From assembly GCA_015067825.1 (NCBI GenBank), contig SVLQ01000003.1, positions 99,944 through 163,943 on the forward strand: 64,000 bases of DNA, in the 5' to 3' direction. This document shows, one piece after another, positions 43,691 through 53,600 of this stretch (position 1 is the first letter of the stretch; each line of letters begins with the position of its first letter). This DNA comes from Oscillospiraceae bacterium. Lineage in GTDB: Bacteria; Bacillota; Clostridia; Oscillospirales; QAMX01. The notes beneath the pieces are model-generated. The model worked only from the letters and a program-made list of their open reading frames with translations, did no database searches and was not told the origin of the DNA. Both the position numbers and the translations under genes were made by a program.

Positions 43691-45403
43691 TTAAACGATT
43701 TCCACGCCTTCCGGTGCGTCGATCTCGGTCGTGACCGTGCCGTCGGCGTTTTTAACGTGGCTGACGGAAAGCACGCCGTAAGGCGTGGGGAAGGTGCCTT
43801 TGGCATAGGCGAGGTCGCCGAGGTGCGGCGCGATGCGGATCTTTCTGCAGCCCGGTTCCGCTACCTGAATACCGAGCACGTAATGCGTCATAAACGGGCA
43901 GGGACCCGATGCCCAACCGTGGCACAGGCTGTGGCGGAACATCACGTAGCAGTAGGCACCCCAGTCGCCGTGGATGTCGACCTTACCTTCCGGTACAAGC
44001 TCGTCGATTGGCGCGGCGTTTTCCATCCATTCGAGGTTGAAGTCCTCCCAGAAGCTCGTCGCACCCATTTTGAGCATACCGCCCCAGTACTCTCTGATTG
44101 CGTCCAAAGCGCCCTGCCAGTCACCGGCCATCGCTTTTGCCTGCAGGATGTAGTAGCCGAGGAAGGTCGAGAATCCGTGCGCGCCGTTGACGGCGATCCG
44201 GTCGCGGTTTTCCTCCGCGGCATCCTTGAGTCCGGCCAGAACGAGCAGCGCACCGGCCGATTTCGATCCGCCGTCGGCGGGGCAGTGGGCATTCATCCGC
44301 TCGGCGGCTGCCCGACATTCGGCGGCGAGAGCGGGATCGGCTAAAATTTCGATCATTTCCGCACCGCGCTCGAGCGCCATCTTCAAAAGTCCCTGCATGC
44401 CCGCGTGCTTGGCCTCGTCGTTGGCGTTGTTGGGCCAGTCGAGGAACTTCCCGGGCAGCTGTTCCACGCCGTTTTCGTCGACGAGTGTGACGAGGTGGCA
44501 AAGCAGTTTTGTCATGTATTCTTTCTGCTCGGCGAGGTACGCTTGGTCGCCCACGCCCTTGTACCATTCATATTGGTTCAAGATCCACCAAAGCGAATAC
44601 GCCGGCGTATCGTTCATCCATGTAATATCATCTCCGATGATCGGCGCATCGTCACGGGCGAGATCGAGCGATTTGGGAATGACCTCGTTGGCACCGAACA
44701 CCGAGAGGATCGTCATGATCTCCGTGTGCATATCGCCGATCCAAACGAGACGGTCGCGTTTGATGCCGTCCCACAGGTATTCCTGCATATTCAGATGCGC
44801 CGTGTACGCGGCCGTGTCCCAAATCTTCGTAAGCTGCGGGTCGGAGCAGTCGAAGCTGCCGATGTAGTCGAGGTCGCGGAAGATGAACGTCGCGTTGATG
44901 CTTTTGAACCAAATGTCTGCCTCGTCATCGAGCAGGTCGATGCGCACAAAGCGGAAGCCGGATTCGTTCGTCTCCGGAGCAGATAAAAAGCCGACGCTCA
45001 TAACCATATCGCGGTTGGCGTGGTCGTTGGTGGTGTTCTTGACCCCAAGGTCGGTCATCGCTTCCATAGCCGATTCGCCGAAGCGGATGCGGATGTTGAC
45101 GCAGTTTTTGGTAGGGCTGTCGACCGATTTGATGAGCAAACGCACCGTGCCGTGCATCTCGATGCCGTAGTCGAGCAGGATCGACGCTTTCGGTTGGCCG
45201 GGACGGTTGGAGAGGTGGCAGAACGGCATCTTGCCAAACGAGATCTGCTCCGCGCGCGGCAGAAGAAGCGATTCTTCACCGGAGATCTGTGCGCCGTCCT
45301 CGCGCGAGGTCCAAAGAATGCGCGTCGGCGTCACGTAGCGCCGCGCACGCGTATCGGGATCTTTGCCGGCGAGGCGAGGGAATTTATCGTAAACTTTGTT
45401 CAT
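43691..45403 (-). CDS. GH78-like alpha-L-rhamnosidase family protein
   Basis: A 570-residue protein with the alpha-L-rhamnosidase (GH78) catalytic pattern: YLWDGIKRDRLVWIGDMHTE (about residues 206-226), including the conserved D-G-x-K-R-D-R and the Asp/Glu pair, followed by the helices of an (alpha/alpha)6 barrel (SLWWILNQYEWYKGVGD). A beta domain precedes it and a short beta tail follows. It is shorter than typical 850-1000-residue GH78 enzymes, lacking N-terminal carbohydrate-binding domains. No signal peptide. The ATG at 45403 has AAAGGAGTG. Specificity is not certain. Confidence 0.82.
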   Translation of the reverse strand: MNKVYDKFPRLAGKDPDTRARRYVTPTRILWTSREDGAQISGEESLLLPRAEQISFGKMPFCHLSNRPGQPKASILLDYGIEMHGTVRLLIKSVDSPTKNCVNIRIRFGESAMEAMTDLGVKNTTNDHANRDMVMSVGFLSAPETNESGFRFVRIDLLDDEADIWFKSINATFIFRDLDYIGSFDCSDPQLTKIWDTAAYTAHLNMQEYLWDGIKRDRLVWIGDMHTEIMTILSVFGANEVIPKSLDLARDDAPIIGDDITWMNDTPAYSLWWILNQYEWYKGVGDQAYLAEQKEYMTKLLCHLVTLVDENGVEQLPGKFLDWPNNANDEAKHAGMQGLLKMALERGAEMIEILADPALAAECRAAAERMNAHCPADGGSKSAGALLVLAGLKDAAEENRDRIAVNGAHGFSTFLGYYILQAKAMAGDWQGALDAIREYWGGMLKMGATSFWEDFNLEWMENAAPIDELVPEGKVDIHGDWGAYCYVMFRHSLCHGWASGPCPFMTHYVLGIQVAEPGCRKIRIAPHLGDLAYAKGTFPTPYGVLSVSHVKNADGTVTTEIDAPEGVEIV

Positions 45404-45450
45404 AGGAAAAACACTCCTTTCGGTAGGATAATAGTACCATATTTGAGAGG

Positions 45451-45486
45451 AAAAGTAAAGTGCCGCGGCAAAACTTGCAGCGGCAC
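45451..45486 (-). terminator. Terminator of the CNNM/CorC gene
   Basis: GTGCCGC/GCGGCAC stem with an inner GCAA/TTGC pair, followed on the minus strand by TTTACTTTTCC. Confidence 0.75.
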
Positions 45487-45492
45487 CTTGTG

Positions 45493-46890
45493 TTAGTCGT
45501 CGTCTTCGTCCTTGCGGCGTTTGCGGTCGCGTTTTTCGTCTTCCTCGTCCTCGTCGTCTTCCTCGACCTTCGGCGGCAGCTTGGAAACCAAGGCCCATTC
45601 CACGCGGTGGTTGAGGATCTCTTCAACACGGATCTTTAAGGTGTCGGTTTCCAGCTCCGGCGTATTGCCGTCGTCGGGGATCTGCGTCAGAACATTGAAG
45701 ATCAGACCGCCGAGCGAAGAATAGTTGGCTTCGGGATCTTTTTCGTATTTCATCTCCATCGCCTCAAAGAGCTCTTCCAGATCGCAGTTACCCGAAACGC
45801 GCCACAGGTTTTCGTCGATGCGGGTGATATCCTGTGCCTCGACTTCATCGGTCTCGTCGTAGATATTGCCAACGATCGATTCCAGAAGGTCTTCGAGCGT
45901 GATCAGACCGGCAGTGCCGCCGTATTCATCGACGACAACGGCCATATGCATTTTCTTCTGCTGCATTTCGCGGAAAAGCGTATCGGCGTGGGCGGTCTCC
46001 GGCACGAAAAGCACGGGAGAAAGCAGCTCCTGCAGCGTTTTGCCGCCGTTGCTGTGGGCGTTTAAGAGGTATGCCCTCGTGCGCATGATGCCCAAAACAT
46101 CGTCGGTATCTTCGCCGCAGACCGGAAAGCGCGAATAGCCACTTTCCACGATCGTGCGGAAGATCTCGTCGGGCGTATCATTGGCCCAAAGCACGGTCAT
46201 ATCCTTGCGGTGGACCATCAGCTCACCGGCGGTGATGTTGTTGAATTCAAAGATGTTGTCGATCATTTCGCGTTCTTCCGATTCGATCGAGCCGCTTTCT
46301 TCGCCGATGTCGATCATCATGCGGATCTCATCTTCCGAAACGCTTTCTTCGGCTTCGTGCGGGTTTACACCGCAAAGACGCAGCACACCGTTGGTCGAAA
46401 CGGTCAGGAACCATACGATCGGCTTCAAAGCGGCAGCCAAAAACAGGATGATCGGGCAGACAGCACGGGCGAGTGACTCGGGTTTGCGCATGGCTAAACG
46501 TTTCGGCACGAGCTCGCCTAAAATCAGCGTAAAATACGAAAGGATCAGGGTGATGGCGATAACCGCGAGGGTATCCAGCGCCGAGACGCTGAGCGCAGTC
46601 ACACCGCAGGTATCAACGAGCCAGGAAACGATCGGCTCGGAGAAGTTGTCGGCGGCAAATGCCGAACCGAGGAAGCCGGCCAAAGTGATGCCGACCTGAA
46701 TCGTCGAGAGGAAGCCGGTCGGTTCACCGACCATGCGCAGCATTTTTTTCGCTTTTTTGTCGCCGTCTTCTGCCTGACGGCGCAGCTTGCCTTCATTCAG
46801 GGAAATCACAGCGATTTCCGAAGCAGCAAAAAATGAATTGATCGCGATCAGAATGATCTGCAGGATCAGACTACCGAGAATAGGTGACAT
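45493..46890 (-). CDS. Hemolysin/CNNM-CorC family membrane protein
   Basis: A 465-residue integral membrane protein of the DUF21-CBS-CorC/HlyC family, linked to magnesium or cobalt efflux and homeostasis rather than hemolysis. The DUF21 region with four helices spans about residues 1-190 (AINSFFAASEIAVISLNEG), two CBS domains follow (about 210-330), then the FAD-like CorC_HlyC domain (about 345-430, LEELFEAMEM, SSLGGLIFNVL). The C-terminus is an unusual acidic/basic low-complexity tail (about 441-465). Own promoter; not linked to the sugar genes. Confidence 0.93.
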   Translation of the reverse strand: MSPILGSLILQIILIAINSFFAASEIAVISLNEGKLRRQAEDGDKKAKKMLRMVGEPTGFLSTIQVGITLAGFLGSAFAADNFSEPIVSWLVDTCGVTALSVSALDTLAVIAITLILSYFTLILGELVPKRLAMRKPESLARAVCPIILFLAAALKPIVWFLTVSTNGVLRLCGVNPHEAEESVSEDEIRMMIDIGEESGSIESEEREMIDNIFEFNNITAGELMVHRKDMTVLWANDTPDEIFRTIVESGYSRFPVCGEDTDDVLGIMRTRAYLLNAHSNGGKTLQELLSPVLFVPETAHADTLFREMQQKKMHMAVVVDEYGGTAGLITLEDLLESIVGNIYDETDEVEAQDITRIDENLWRVSGNCDLEELFEAMEMKYEKDPEANYSSLGGLIFNVLTQIPDDGNTPELETDTLKIRVEEILNHRVEWALVSKLPPKVEEDDEDEEDEKRDRKRRKDEDDD

Positions 46891-47210
46891 ATCGATTCTC
46901 CTAAAATCATCAAATTATGAGAAATATACCAAAAAATGAAAAAACAGACAAGGCGTGTCAAGAATTACATGACAAGCCGTGCCTGAACGATATAAAATCT
47001 CATAAAATAGGTGTGGAAATCGGGCAAAGAATGAACAGCGATTGCTCTGCGCAGTGTGTGCCAAATGCGCAGAATCGTCCGTATATGGTCATCCATATCG
47101 CGCGACGATAAAGGCGGTTTATCCAAGAACGATCCCTCTTTCAAGTCATAATGATATCATATTATATCATGGCTTTACTTGGATTGCAATAGCATTTTTA
47201 TTATTTCTAC
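46891..47210. other. Intergenic region, about 320 bases
   Basis: AT-rich spacer between two minus-strand genes. Apart from the promoter for the CNNM/CorC gene and the GH92 terminator at its far end I see nothing; a 64-residue open frame from 46917 has no ribosome site and no sensible composition. Confidence 0.6.
46923..46951 (-). promoter_or_regulatory. Promoter for the CNNM/CorC gene
   Basis: Minus strand: TTGTCT (46946-46951), 17-base spacer, TATATT (46923-46928) with TGG. Confidence 0.7.
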
Positions 47211-47250
47211 AAAAAAACGACCTTCCAAACACTGTTTGAAAGGTCGTTTT
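47211..47250 (-). terminator. Terminator of the downstream GH92 gene
   Basis: AACGACCTT/AAGGTCGTT stem with one internal mismatch, then CAAAC/ACT/GTTTG at the tip, followed on the minus strand by TTTTTTT. Confidence 0.9.
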
Positions 47251-47262
47251 GCGGAGATTTCG

Positions 47263-50200
47263 TTAAATGCGCACCAGGGTGATATTCCAGTCGGTGAATT
47301 TTACCAATCGCTTGGACACAATACAGGAGTTGGCATAGAGGCCGACGTACTGTGTGCGTGCGGCATCGTCGCAGGTATATCCGCCCTGCCGCACCCAAGT
47401 CTTGCGGTCGTCCTCGCTGTAATAGCAGTCAAAATGCTGTCCGCGCTTTTCGACCTTCAGCCAATACGGTGCGGTTGGATTGCCGAGAGCCCAGGCGAGG
47501 TTGTCGTCGTCTTCCTTGTCGGTGTAGGCGCGCTGGGAAAAACCGCGGGTTGTCATTGCGCCGTTTTGGATCGTACCGGAGACATCGACCCAAGGCATCT
47601 CCAGCGAGTTCTTCACGATGATGCCGAGTGCGGTATAGGGCGTCACGTATTCCTCAAATGCCACGCGCACCGTCGCATCGAAGTCGCCTTCCACCGGGAA
47701 CCGCGACCACAGAATACCGTATTCCATACGATTGGAGAAGTGCGGATCTTTGTCCATGAAACCGGCAGCGTTGATATAGAGGTTGTCGCCGGCAACACCA
47801 AATTCTGCGTCGGCTCCGCGCCAGCAGATCCACTCTGCCGCGCTGGGTTTGCCGCAAACGTCGATCTCAACGGCTTCGCCATCGCCGATGGCGGCATAGT
47901 GGTTGCCGATCGTTAAGGGGTTGGCGGTAAAGGTGACGGTTTTTTCCTCACCGGGCTCGAGCTCGATCGTCTGCGTTTCCACAAGTATTCCGTCTAACGT
48001 GCAGGGGATTTCCGCCGTTGTCTCATAACTGCCGACATTTTTCACCGTCGCGCTGATGGCAAACTTCACAGCTCTGTCGGTGTGGGTACGCATCGGCCGA
48101 TCGGCCTTGGCCGCGCCGTAAACGAGAGCAGGGGCGAGCAGATCGGTGAGCGTGAGCGCAAAAGGCACGCCGCAAACGATGATCTCTCTGGTATCCTCGT
48201 CGTAGGCGGTGTAAGTGAGGGTGAAGGTACCTTCGCTGTTGGCGTCGAGATAGCAGACCTCACGGCTTAAAAGAAGCCCGCTTGCAAAGATCTTGCAGTC
48301 AAGCGAACCGTCCGCACCGTCGTTTCGGAGCGTGACTGTAACCGTCGCGGGCTTGCCCGCCTTGACGGTGTGTTCGCCGTCGACGGCGAGAACCGTGAAC
48401 TTCGGCACGTCGGTCGTCAGCGAGGGCGGTGCATCTTCGAACCGGGTACCCCAATCGGAGGGTGCACTGCCCATCTCGTAGACGAGTTCGCCGCCGGCCA
48501 TGATCTCGTCGTGGGCGATCCATGTGCGCGTGAGCGGCTGGCCGTTCAAACTGGCCGACTGGATGTAGATGTTTTCCTTGGAGTTATTTTTTGCGATAAC
48601 GGTGAATTTCTTGCCTTCCGGCAGACGGAGCGTCCAGCGGGGAAACGCCGGTGAGGTCAGCGTGTAGCACGGGCGCGCCGGGCAGGAGGGGAAGAGGCCA
48701 AGCGCGATGAAGATGAACCATGCGCTCAGTGCGCCGGAGTCGTCTTCGCCGAAGATGCCGGCCGGCTCGTTGGTATGGACGGTCGGCATGAAGTTGCGGC
48801 AGACCTCCATTGTTTTATACGGAGCGCGGGCAAAGGTGTAGATGAAGGGGATGTGGAAGGCGGTTTCGTTGGTGTGATTGAAACGGTCGTGGGAGAAGGT
48901 GCCGTCGATGTGCTCGATCATCTTCTCGTCGCCGCCCATCAGGTTGATCATGCCCTGCACGTCGTGCGGCACGAGCGACGTGTATTCCCACGGCGTCGTT
49001 TCGCAGAAGCCGTCCTTGTGGGAGGTACCGGGATCGAACGGATCGACCCATGTGCCGTCGGCGCGCTTTCTGCGCACGAAGCCCAGCTTCGGATCGAAGA
49101 CGTTTTTGTAGTTCTTGGCGCGTTCGGAGAGGAATTTGTGGTCTTCCTCAAAGCCGAGGGCTTTGGCCATTTCCGAGGTGCACCAGTCGTCGTAGGTCAG
49201 CTCCAGCGTGGCCGAAACCGAAAAATCGTGCGGTGCGTCTTCTTCGTCGGCGGGCATGTAGCCGAGCCGTGCGTATTCTTCGGGAATGCCTTCCGAACCG
49301 ATATCCGTGCGCGTCGTCGCGTGCTTCATTGCCGCATACGCCGCTTCGTAGTCGAAGTTTCTGCGTCCCTTGGCGTACGATTCCGCCATCGCGCTGACTG
49401 CGTGGTGCCCGATCATCTCCGCCGCCAGACCGTAGCACGGCGCGGGCGACATCGGCAGCTTGTCGGCAACGTAATAGTTTTCCATGATCGACTGCGCCAC
49501 GTCGTCCTGCCGCTCGGGCTCGAGCAGATGGTGGAGCGGGTGGGTGGTGCGGAAAGTGTCCCAGATCGCCCAGATATCACTGTAAAAATGGCGGCCGGTG
49601 TTTTTGACGTGCTTGTTGCCGTCGGCACCGATGAAGAAGTCGCCGCCGACTTCGTCGTACTGTGCCGGCTGATTCAGCGAACGGTAAAGCCCGGAATAGA
49701 AGATCCTCCGCTGCGTGTCGTCATCGGTGTCGATATCCACGCAGGCGAGTGCATCATCCCATGCCGCCTTGCATTTCTCAACAACGGCTTCCAAGTCGTA
49801 GTCCGGGATCTGCGCGTCGAGGTTTCTTGCGGCCTGTTCGGTGCTGATATACGAAATACCGACCTTAACAGTGACAACTGCACCGTCGTCGGCGGCAAAG
49901 TAGGGGATCGCACCGACGTGCTTGCCCGAAACGCGGGATGCATCGTCAAACACCTCGTCGCCCTTCCAGTAAAGAACCTTTGAGAAGGGGCGGTCGGCGC
50001 GCAAAACGAAATAGACGATCATGTTGGGCGTGCTCGGAGATCCGAGGGGGTAAACGCCGTAGCCGCTCAACTCGTTGTCGGCGGTCTGGCGGACAAAACC
50101 GTCACGCCCCGACTGATAGGTGTGGAGCGTGTGCGATAGGTCGATCATCAGGCGCGAATCTTCGCCGGAGGGGTAGGTGAAGCGGAAAATCGAGCTGTTT

Positions 50201-50559
50201 TGCGCCGCGCTCATTTCCGTGCGAATGCCGTACTTTTTGAGATCGACGGCGTAGTAGCCGACTTCTGCAACCTCTTGTTTGTGCGAATATTTGGATGCAA
50301 ACTTGGTCTCGTCCGTGACGAGTGCGCCGTTTGCGGGCATGAGCAGCAGGTGGCCGCGGCCGCCGGCGCCTCCGATTCCTTCGATGCGCGTGTGGGAAAA
50401 GCCGAGGATGGTATCGTCGTTGTAGTCGTAACCGACGTTAGAGAGCGAAAAAGTGTCGGGAGAGAGTTTGACCATGCCGTGAGGCATCTGCGGCCCGACA
50501 AGAGCCTGCCCGACACCGGCGGTACCGATCAAAACGTTGACGAAATCGCTGCGTCGCAT
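47263..50559 (-). CDS. GH92 family glycosidase (alpha-mannosidase type), copy 1
   Basis: A 1098-residue GH92 enzyme; the family comprises calcium-dependent alpha-mannosidases that trim N-glycans or mannan. Hallmarks: N-terminal MRRSDFVNVLIGT and GYDYNDDTILGFSHTRIEG; the catalytic acid region CETTPWEYT with Glu520; and the base-side motif GEDDSGALSAW with Asp606-Asp607. After the barrel come a CARDB-like beta domain (PATVTVTLRNDG) and a C-terminal DUF1349-like jelly roll (VEGDFDATVRVAF). No signal peptide. It has its own promoter and a terminator separating it from its tandem paralog upstream. Confidence 0.93.
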   Translation of the reverse strand: MRRSDFVNVLIGTAGVGQALVGPQMPHGMVKLSPDTFSLSNVGYDYNDDTILGFSHTRIEGIGGAGGRGHLLLMPANGALVTDETKFASKYSHKQEVAEVGYYAVDLKKYGIRTEMSAAQNSSIFRFTYPSGEDSRLMIDLSHTLHTYQSGRDGFVRQTADNELSGYGVYPLGSPSTPNMIVYFVLRADRPFSKVLYWKGDEVFDDASRVSGKHVGAIPYFAADDGAVVTVKVGISYISTEQAARNLDAQIPDYDLEAVVEKCKAAWDDALACVDIDTDDDTQRRIFYSGLYRSLNQPAQYDEVGGDFFIGADGNKHVKNTGRHFYSDIWAIWDTFRTTHPLHHLLEPERQDDVAQSIMENYYVADKLPMSPAPCYGLAAEMIGHHAVSAMAESYAKGRRNFDYEAAYAAMKHATTRTDIGSEGIPEEYARLGYMPADEEDAPHDFSVSATLELTYDDWCTSEMAKALGFEEDHKFLSERAKNYKNVFDPKLGFVRRKRADGTWVDPFDPGTSHKDGFCETTPWEYTSLVPHDVQGMINLMGGDEKMIEHIDGTFSHDRFNHTNETAFHIPFIYTFARAPYKTMEVCRNFMPTVHTNEPAGIFGEDDSGALSAWFIFIALGLFPSCPARPCYTLTSPAFPRWTLRLPEGKKFTVIAKNNSKENIYIQSASLNGQPLTRTWIAHDEIMAGGELVYEMGSAPSDWGTRFEDAPPSLTTDVPKFTVLAVDGEHTVKAGKPATVTVTLRNDGADGSLDCKIFASGLLLSREVCYLDANSEGTFTLTYTAYDEDTREIIVCGVPFALTLTDLLAPALVYGAAKADRPMRTHTDRAVKFAISATVKNVGSYETTAEIPCTLDGILVETQTIELEPGEEKTVTFTANPLTIGNHYAAIGDGEAVEIDVCGKPSAAEWICWRGADAEFGVAGDNLYINAAGFMDKDPHFSNRMEYGILWSRFPVEGDFDATVRVAFEEYVTPYTALGIIVKNSLEMPWVDVSGTIQNGAMTTRGFSQRAYTDKEDDDNLAWALGNPTAPYWLKVEKRGQHFDCYYSEDDRKTWVRQGGYTCDDAARTQYVGLYANSCIVSKRLVKFTDWNITLVRI
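47855..48333 (-). repeat. Near-identical tract shared by the two GH92 genes (copy 1)
   Basis: This 479-base stretch aligns without gaps to 51287-51765 with 15 differences by my hand count, about 97 percent identity including synonymous positions. Sequence on either side is visibly less similar. It encodes the CARDB-like region and looks like a gene conversion tract. Confidence 0.8.
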
Positions 50560-50599
50560 AATTGTTCCTCCGTTTGTTAGGAATTGTAAGCATACCTAT

Positions 50600-50628
50600 A
50601 TTTTACCACGCTGAAGCCGGTTTTGCAA
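50600..50628 (-). promoter_or_regulatory. Promoter for GH92 copy 1
   Basis: Minus strand: TTGCAA (50623-50628), 17-base spacer, TAAAAT (50600-50605) with TGG. Very like the promoter of copy 2. Confidence 0.75.
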
Positions 50629-50647
50629 GTTTCCGACACGCAAAAGC

Positions 50648-50683
50648 AAAGGACTGTCTCCGCAAATACAGAGACAGTCCTTT
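50648..50683 (-). terminator. Terminator of GH92 copy 2
   Basis: AAAGGACTGTCTC / 10-base loop / GAGACAGTCCTTT, followed on the minus strand by GCTTTTG. It separates the two GH92 transcripts. Confidence 0.85.
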
Positions 50684-50691
50684 CTTGTTCA

Positions 50692-53600
50692 TCATACGCG
50701 AACCAACGTGACGTTCCAGTCGGTGAATTTGACCAAGCGCAGATCGGGGATACAGGAATTCGTGTAGAGTCCGACGTACTGTACCGGCGCAGCATCGTCG
50801 TAGGTGAAGCCGCCCTGCCGTACCCACGGCTTGTCTTCGGCGGGTTTGTAGTAGCAGTCGAAGTGCTGGCCGCGCTTTTCGATCTTGAACCAGTATGGAA
50901 CGGTCGGGTTTTCAAGCGGTCCTCGCAGATTATCAGCATCGCCTTTATCAGTGTATGCCCGCAGTGTAAATCCGCGTGAAGTCATTGCACCATTCTGCAA
51001 AAGCCCGGAGGCATCATCCCAAGGCATCTCCAGCGAGTTCTTCACAATGATCCCGTGCGAGGCGTAGGGCGTGGTGTAGCCGTCGTAGGCGACACGCACC
51101 GAAACGTCGAAGTCGCCCTCCACCGGGAATCGGTTCCAGAGAATGCCATATTCCATGCGGTTGGAGCGGTCGGCCGGTCCTTGGTGCTGGTTACCGGCTG
51201 CGCGGATGTAGAGATTGTCGCCTGCCGCGCCAAATTCCGCCGTCGTTCCGCGCCAACAGATCCACTCTGCCGCACTCGGTCTGCCACAAACGTCGATCTC
51301 AACGGCTTCGCCGTCGCCGATGGCGGCGTAGTGGTTGCCGATCGTTAAGGGGTTGGCGGTAAAGGTGACGGTTTTTTCCTCACCGGGCTCGAGCTCGATC
51401 GTCTGCGTTTCCACGAGCATCCCGTCCAACGTGCAGGGGATTTCCGCCGTTGTCTCATAACTGCCGACATTTTTCACCGTCGCGCTGACGGCAAACTTCA
51501 CGGCTCTGTCGGTGTGGGTACGCATCGGCCGATCGGCCTTGGCCGCGCCGTAAACGAGAGAGGGGGCGAGCAGATCTGTGAGCGTGAGCGCAAACGGCAC
51601 GCCGCAAACGATGATCTCTCTGGTATCCTCGTCGTAGGCGGTGTAAGTGAGGGTGAAGGTACCTTCGCTATTGGAGTCGAGATAGCAGACCTCACGGCTT
51701 AAAAGAAGCCCGCTTGCAAAGATCTTACAGTCAAGCGAACCGTCCGCACCGTCGTTTCGGAGCGTTACGGTGACGGTAGCCGGCTGGCCGGCCTTGGCGG
51801 TATGGTCACCTTCGACGGAGAGAACCGTGAATTTCGGCGTTTCCGTCGTCAGCGAGGGCGGTGCATCTTCAAATTTTGTACCCCAATCGGAGGGTGCACT
51901 GCCCATCTCGTAGACGAGCTCGCCGCCGGCCATGATTTCGTCGTGGCCGATCCACGTGCGCGTATGCGGTTTGCCGTTCAAGGTCGCCGACTGGATGTAG
52001 ATGTTTTCTTTGGAATTGTTTTTGGCAACGACCGTGAAGTTCTTACCTTCGGGCAGACGGAGCGTCCAGCGCGCAAACGCCGGCGAAGTCAGCGTGTAGC
52101 AGGGGCGAGCAGGACAGGAGGGGAAGAGGCCGAGCGCGATAAAGGCGAACCAAGCGCTCATCGAGCCGGAATCGTCCTCACCGTAGATACCGCCGGGGCC
52201 GTCGGTGTGCACCGTCGGCATATAGTTGCGGCACATTTCCATCGTCTTGTGCGGTGCACGGGCAAAGGTGTAGATGAAGGGGATATGGAACGCCGTTTCG
52301 TTGATGTGGTTAAAGCGGTCGTGCGGGATGATGCCGTCGATGTGCTCGATCATCTTTTCGTCGCCGCCCATCAGGTTGATCATGCCCTGGATGTCGTGCG
52401 GCACGAGCGACGTGTACTCCCACGGCGTGCATTCGCAGAATCCCGCCTTGTGCGAGGTGCCGGGATCAAACGGCTCGACCCATGTGCCGTCGGCGCGCTT
52501 TCTGCGCACGAAGCCCGTTTTGGGATCGAAGACGTTTTTGTAGTTTTTGGCGCGGGCAGAGAGGAATTTGTAGTCCTCCTCGTAGCCGAGTGCTTTTGCC
52601 AGCTCAGCGGTGCACCAGTCGTCGTAAGTCAGCTCCATCGTTGCCGAGACCGAGAAATCGCCGACGTCGTAGTCTTTCGCCGGCAGATAACCGAGTCGGG
52701 CGTACTCTTCGGGGATGCCTTCCGAGCCGATATCGGTGCGCGTCGTCGCGTGCTTCATCGCCGCATACGCGGTCTCGTAGTCGAAGTTTCTGCGTCCCTT
52801 GGCGTAGGATTCCGCAAGCACGCTGGCGGCGTGGTGCCCTGTCATCTCGACCATCAGACCGTAGCACGGCGCGGGCGACATCGGCAGCTTGTCGGCGAGG
52901 TAGTAGTTCTCCATCAAGGACTGCGCCACGTCGTCCTGACGTTCTGGCTCGATCAGATGGTGGAGCGGGTGGGTGGCACGGAAGGTGTCCCAGATCGCCC
53001 AAATATCGCTGTAAAAGTGGCGGCCGTTGTTTTGGGTGTGTTTTTTGCCGTCGGCACCGATGAAAAAGTCGCCGCCGACTTCGTCGTATTCCACCGGCAG
53101 ATTCATCGCGCGGTAGAGATCGGAGTAGAAAATTCTGCGCGCGGTCGCATCGTCCGTCTCGATGTCGACCACCGCGAGCGCTTCGTCCCACGCCGATTTG
53201 CAAGCCTCAACGACTGCGTCGAAGTCGAAATCCGGGATCTGCGCGTCGAGGTTTTTGGCGGCCTGCTCCGTGCTGATGTAGGAGATACCGATCTTAACGG
53301 TCACGATCTCGCCTTCTTCTGTTTGGAATAAGGGCATCGCGCCGATGTTTTTGCCCGATACACGCGCCGGATCGTCGAAAACCTCGGTTTCCTTCCAATA
53401 GAGCACCTTCGAGAAAGGCTTATCCGCGCGCAAAACGAAGTAGACGATCGTGTCCGGCGTGTGCGGGTAACCGATCGGATACACGCCGTAGCCCTTGAGC
53501 TCGTTTGCGGCACTCTGCTCAACCCGGCCGTCGCGGCCCAACCGATGCCGGCAAAGCGTGTGCGAGAGATCAAGCATCAGGCGCGAATCGTCGCCGGCGG

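Noticed and set aside
46917..47111. 64-codon open frame in the gap before the CNNM/CorC gene
   Set aside because: No ribosome site and divergent promoter elements overlap it.
51802..53331. 509-codon plus-strand frame opposite GH92 copy 2
   Set aside because: Antisense of a clear GH92 gene, and a similar shadow occurs at 48775-49983 opposite copy 1, as expected from shared sequence.
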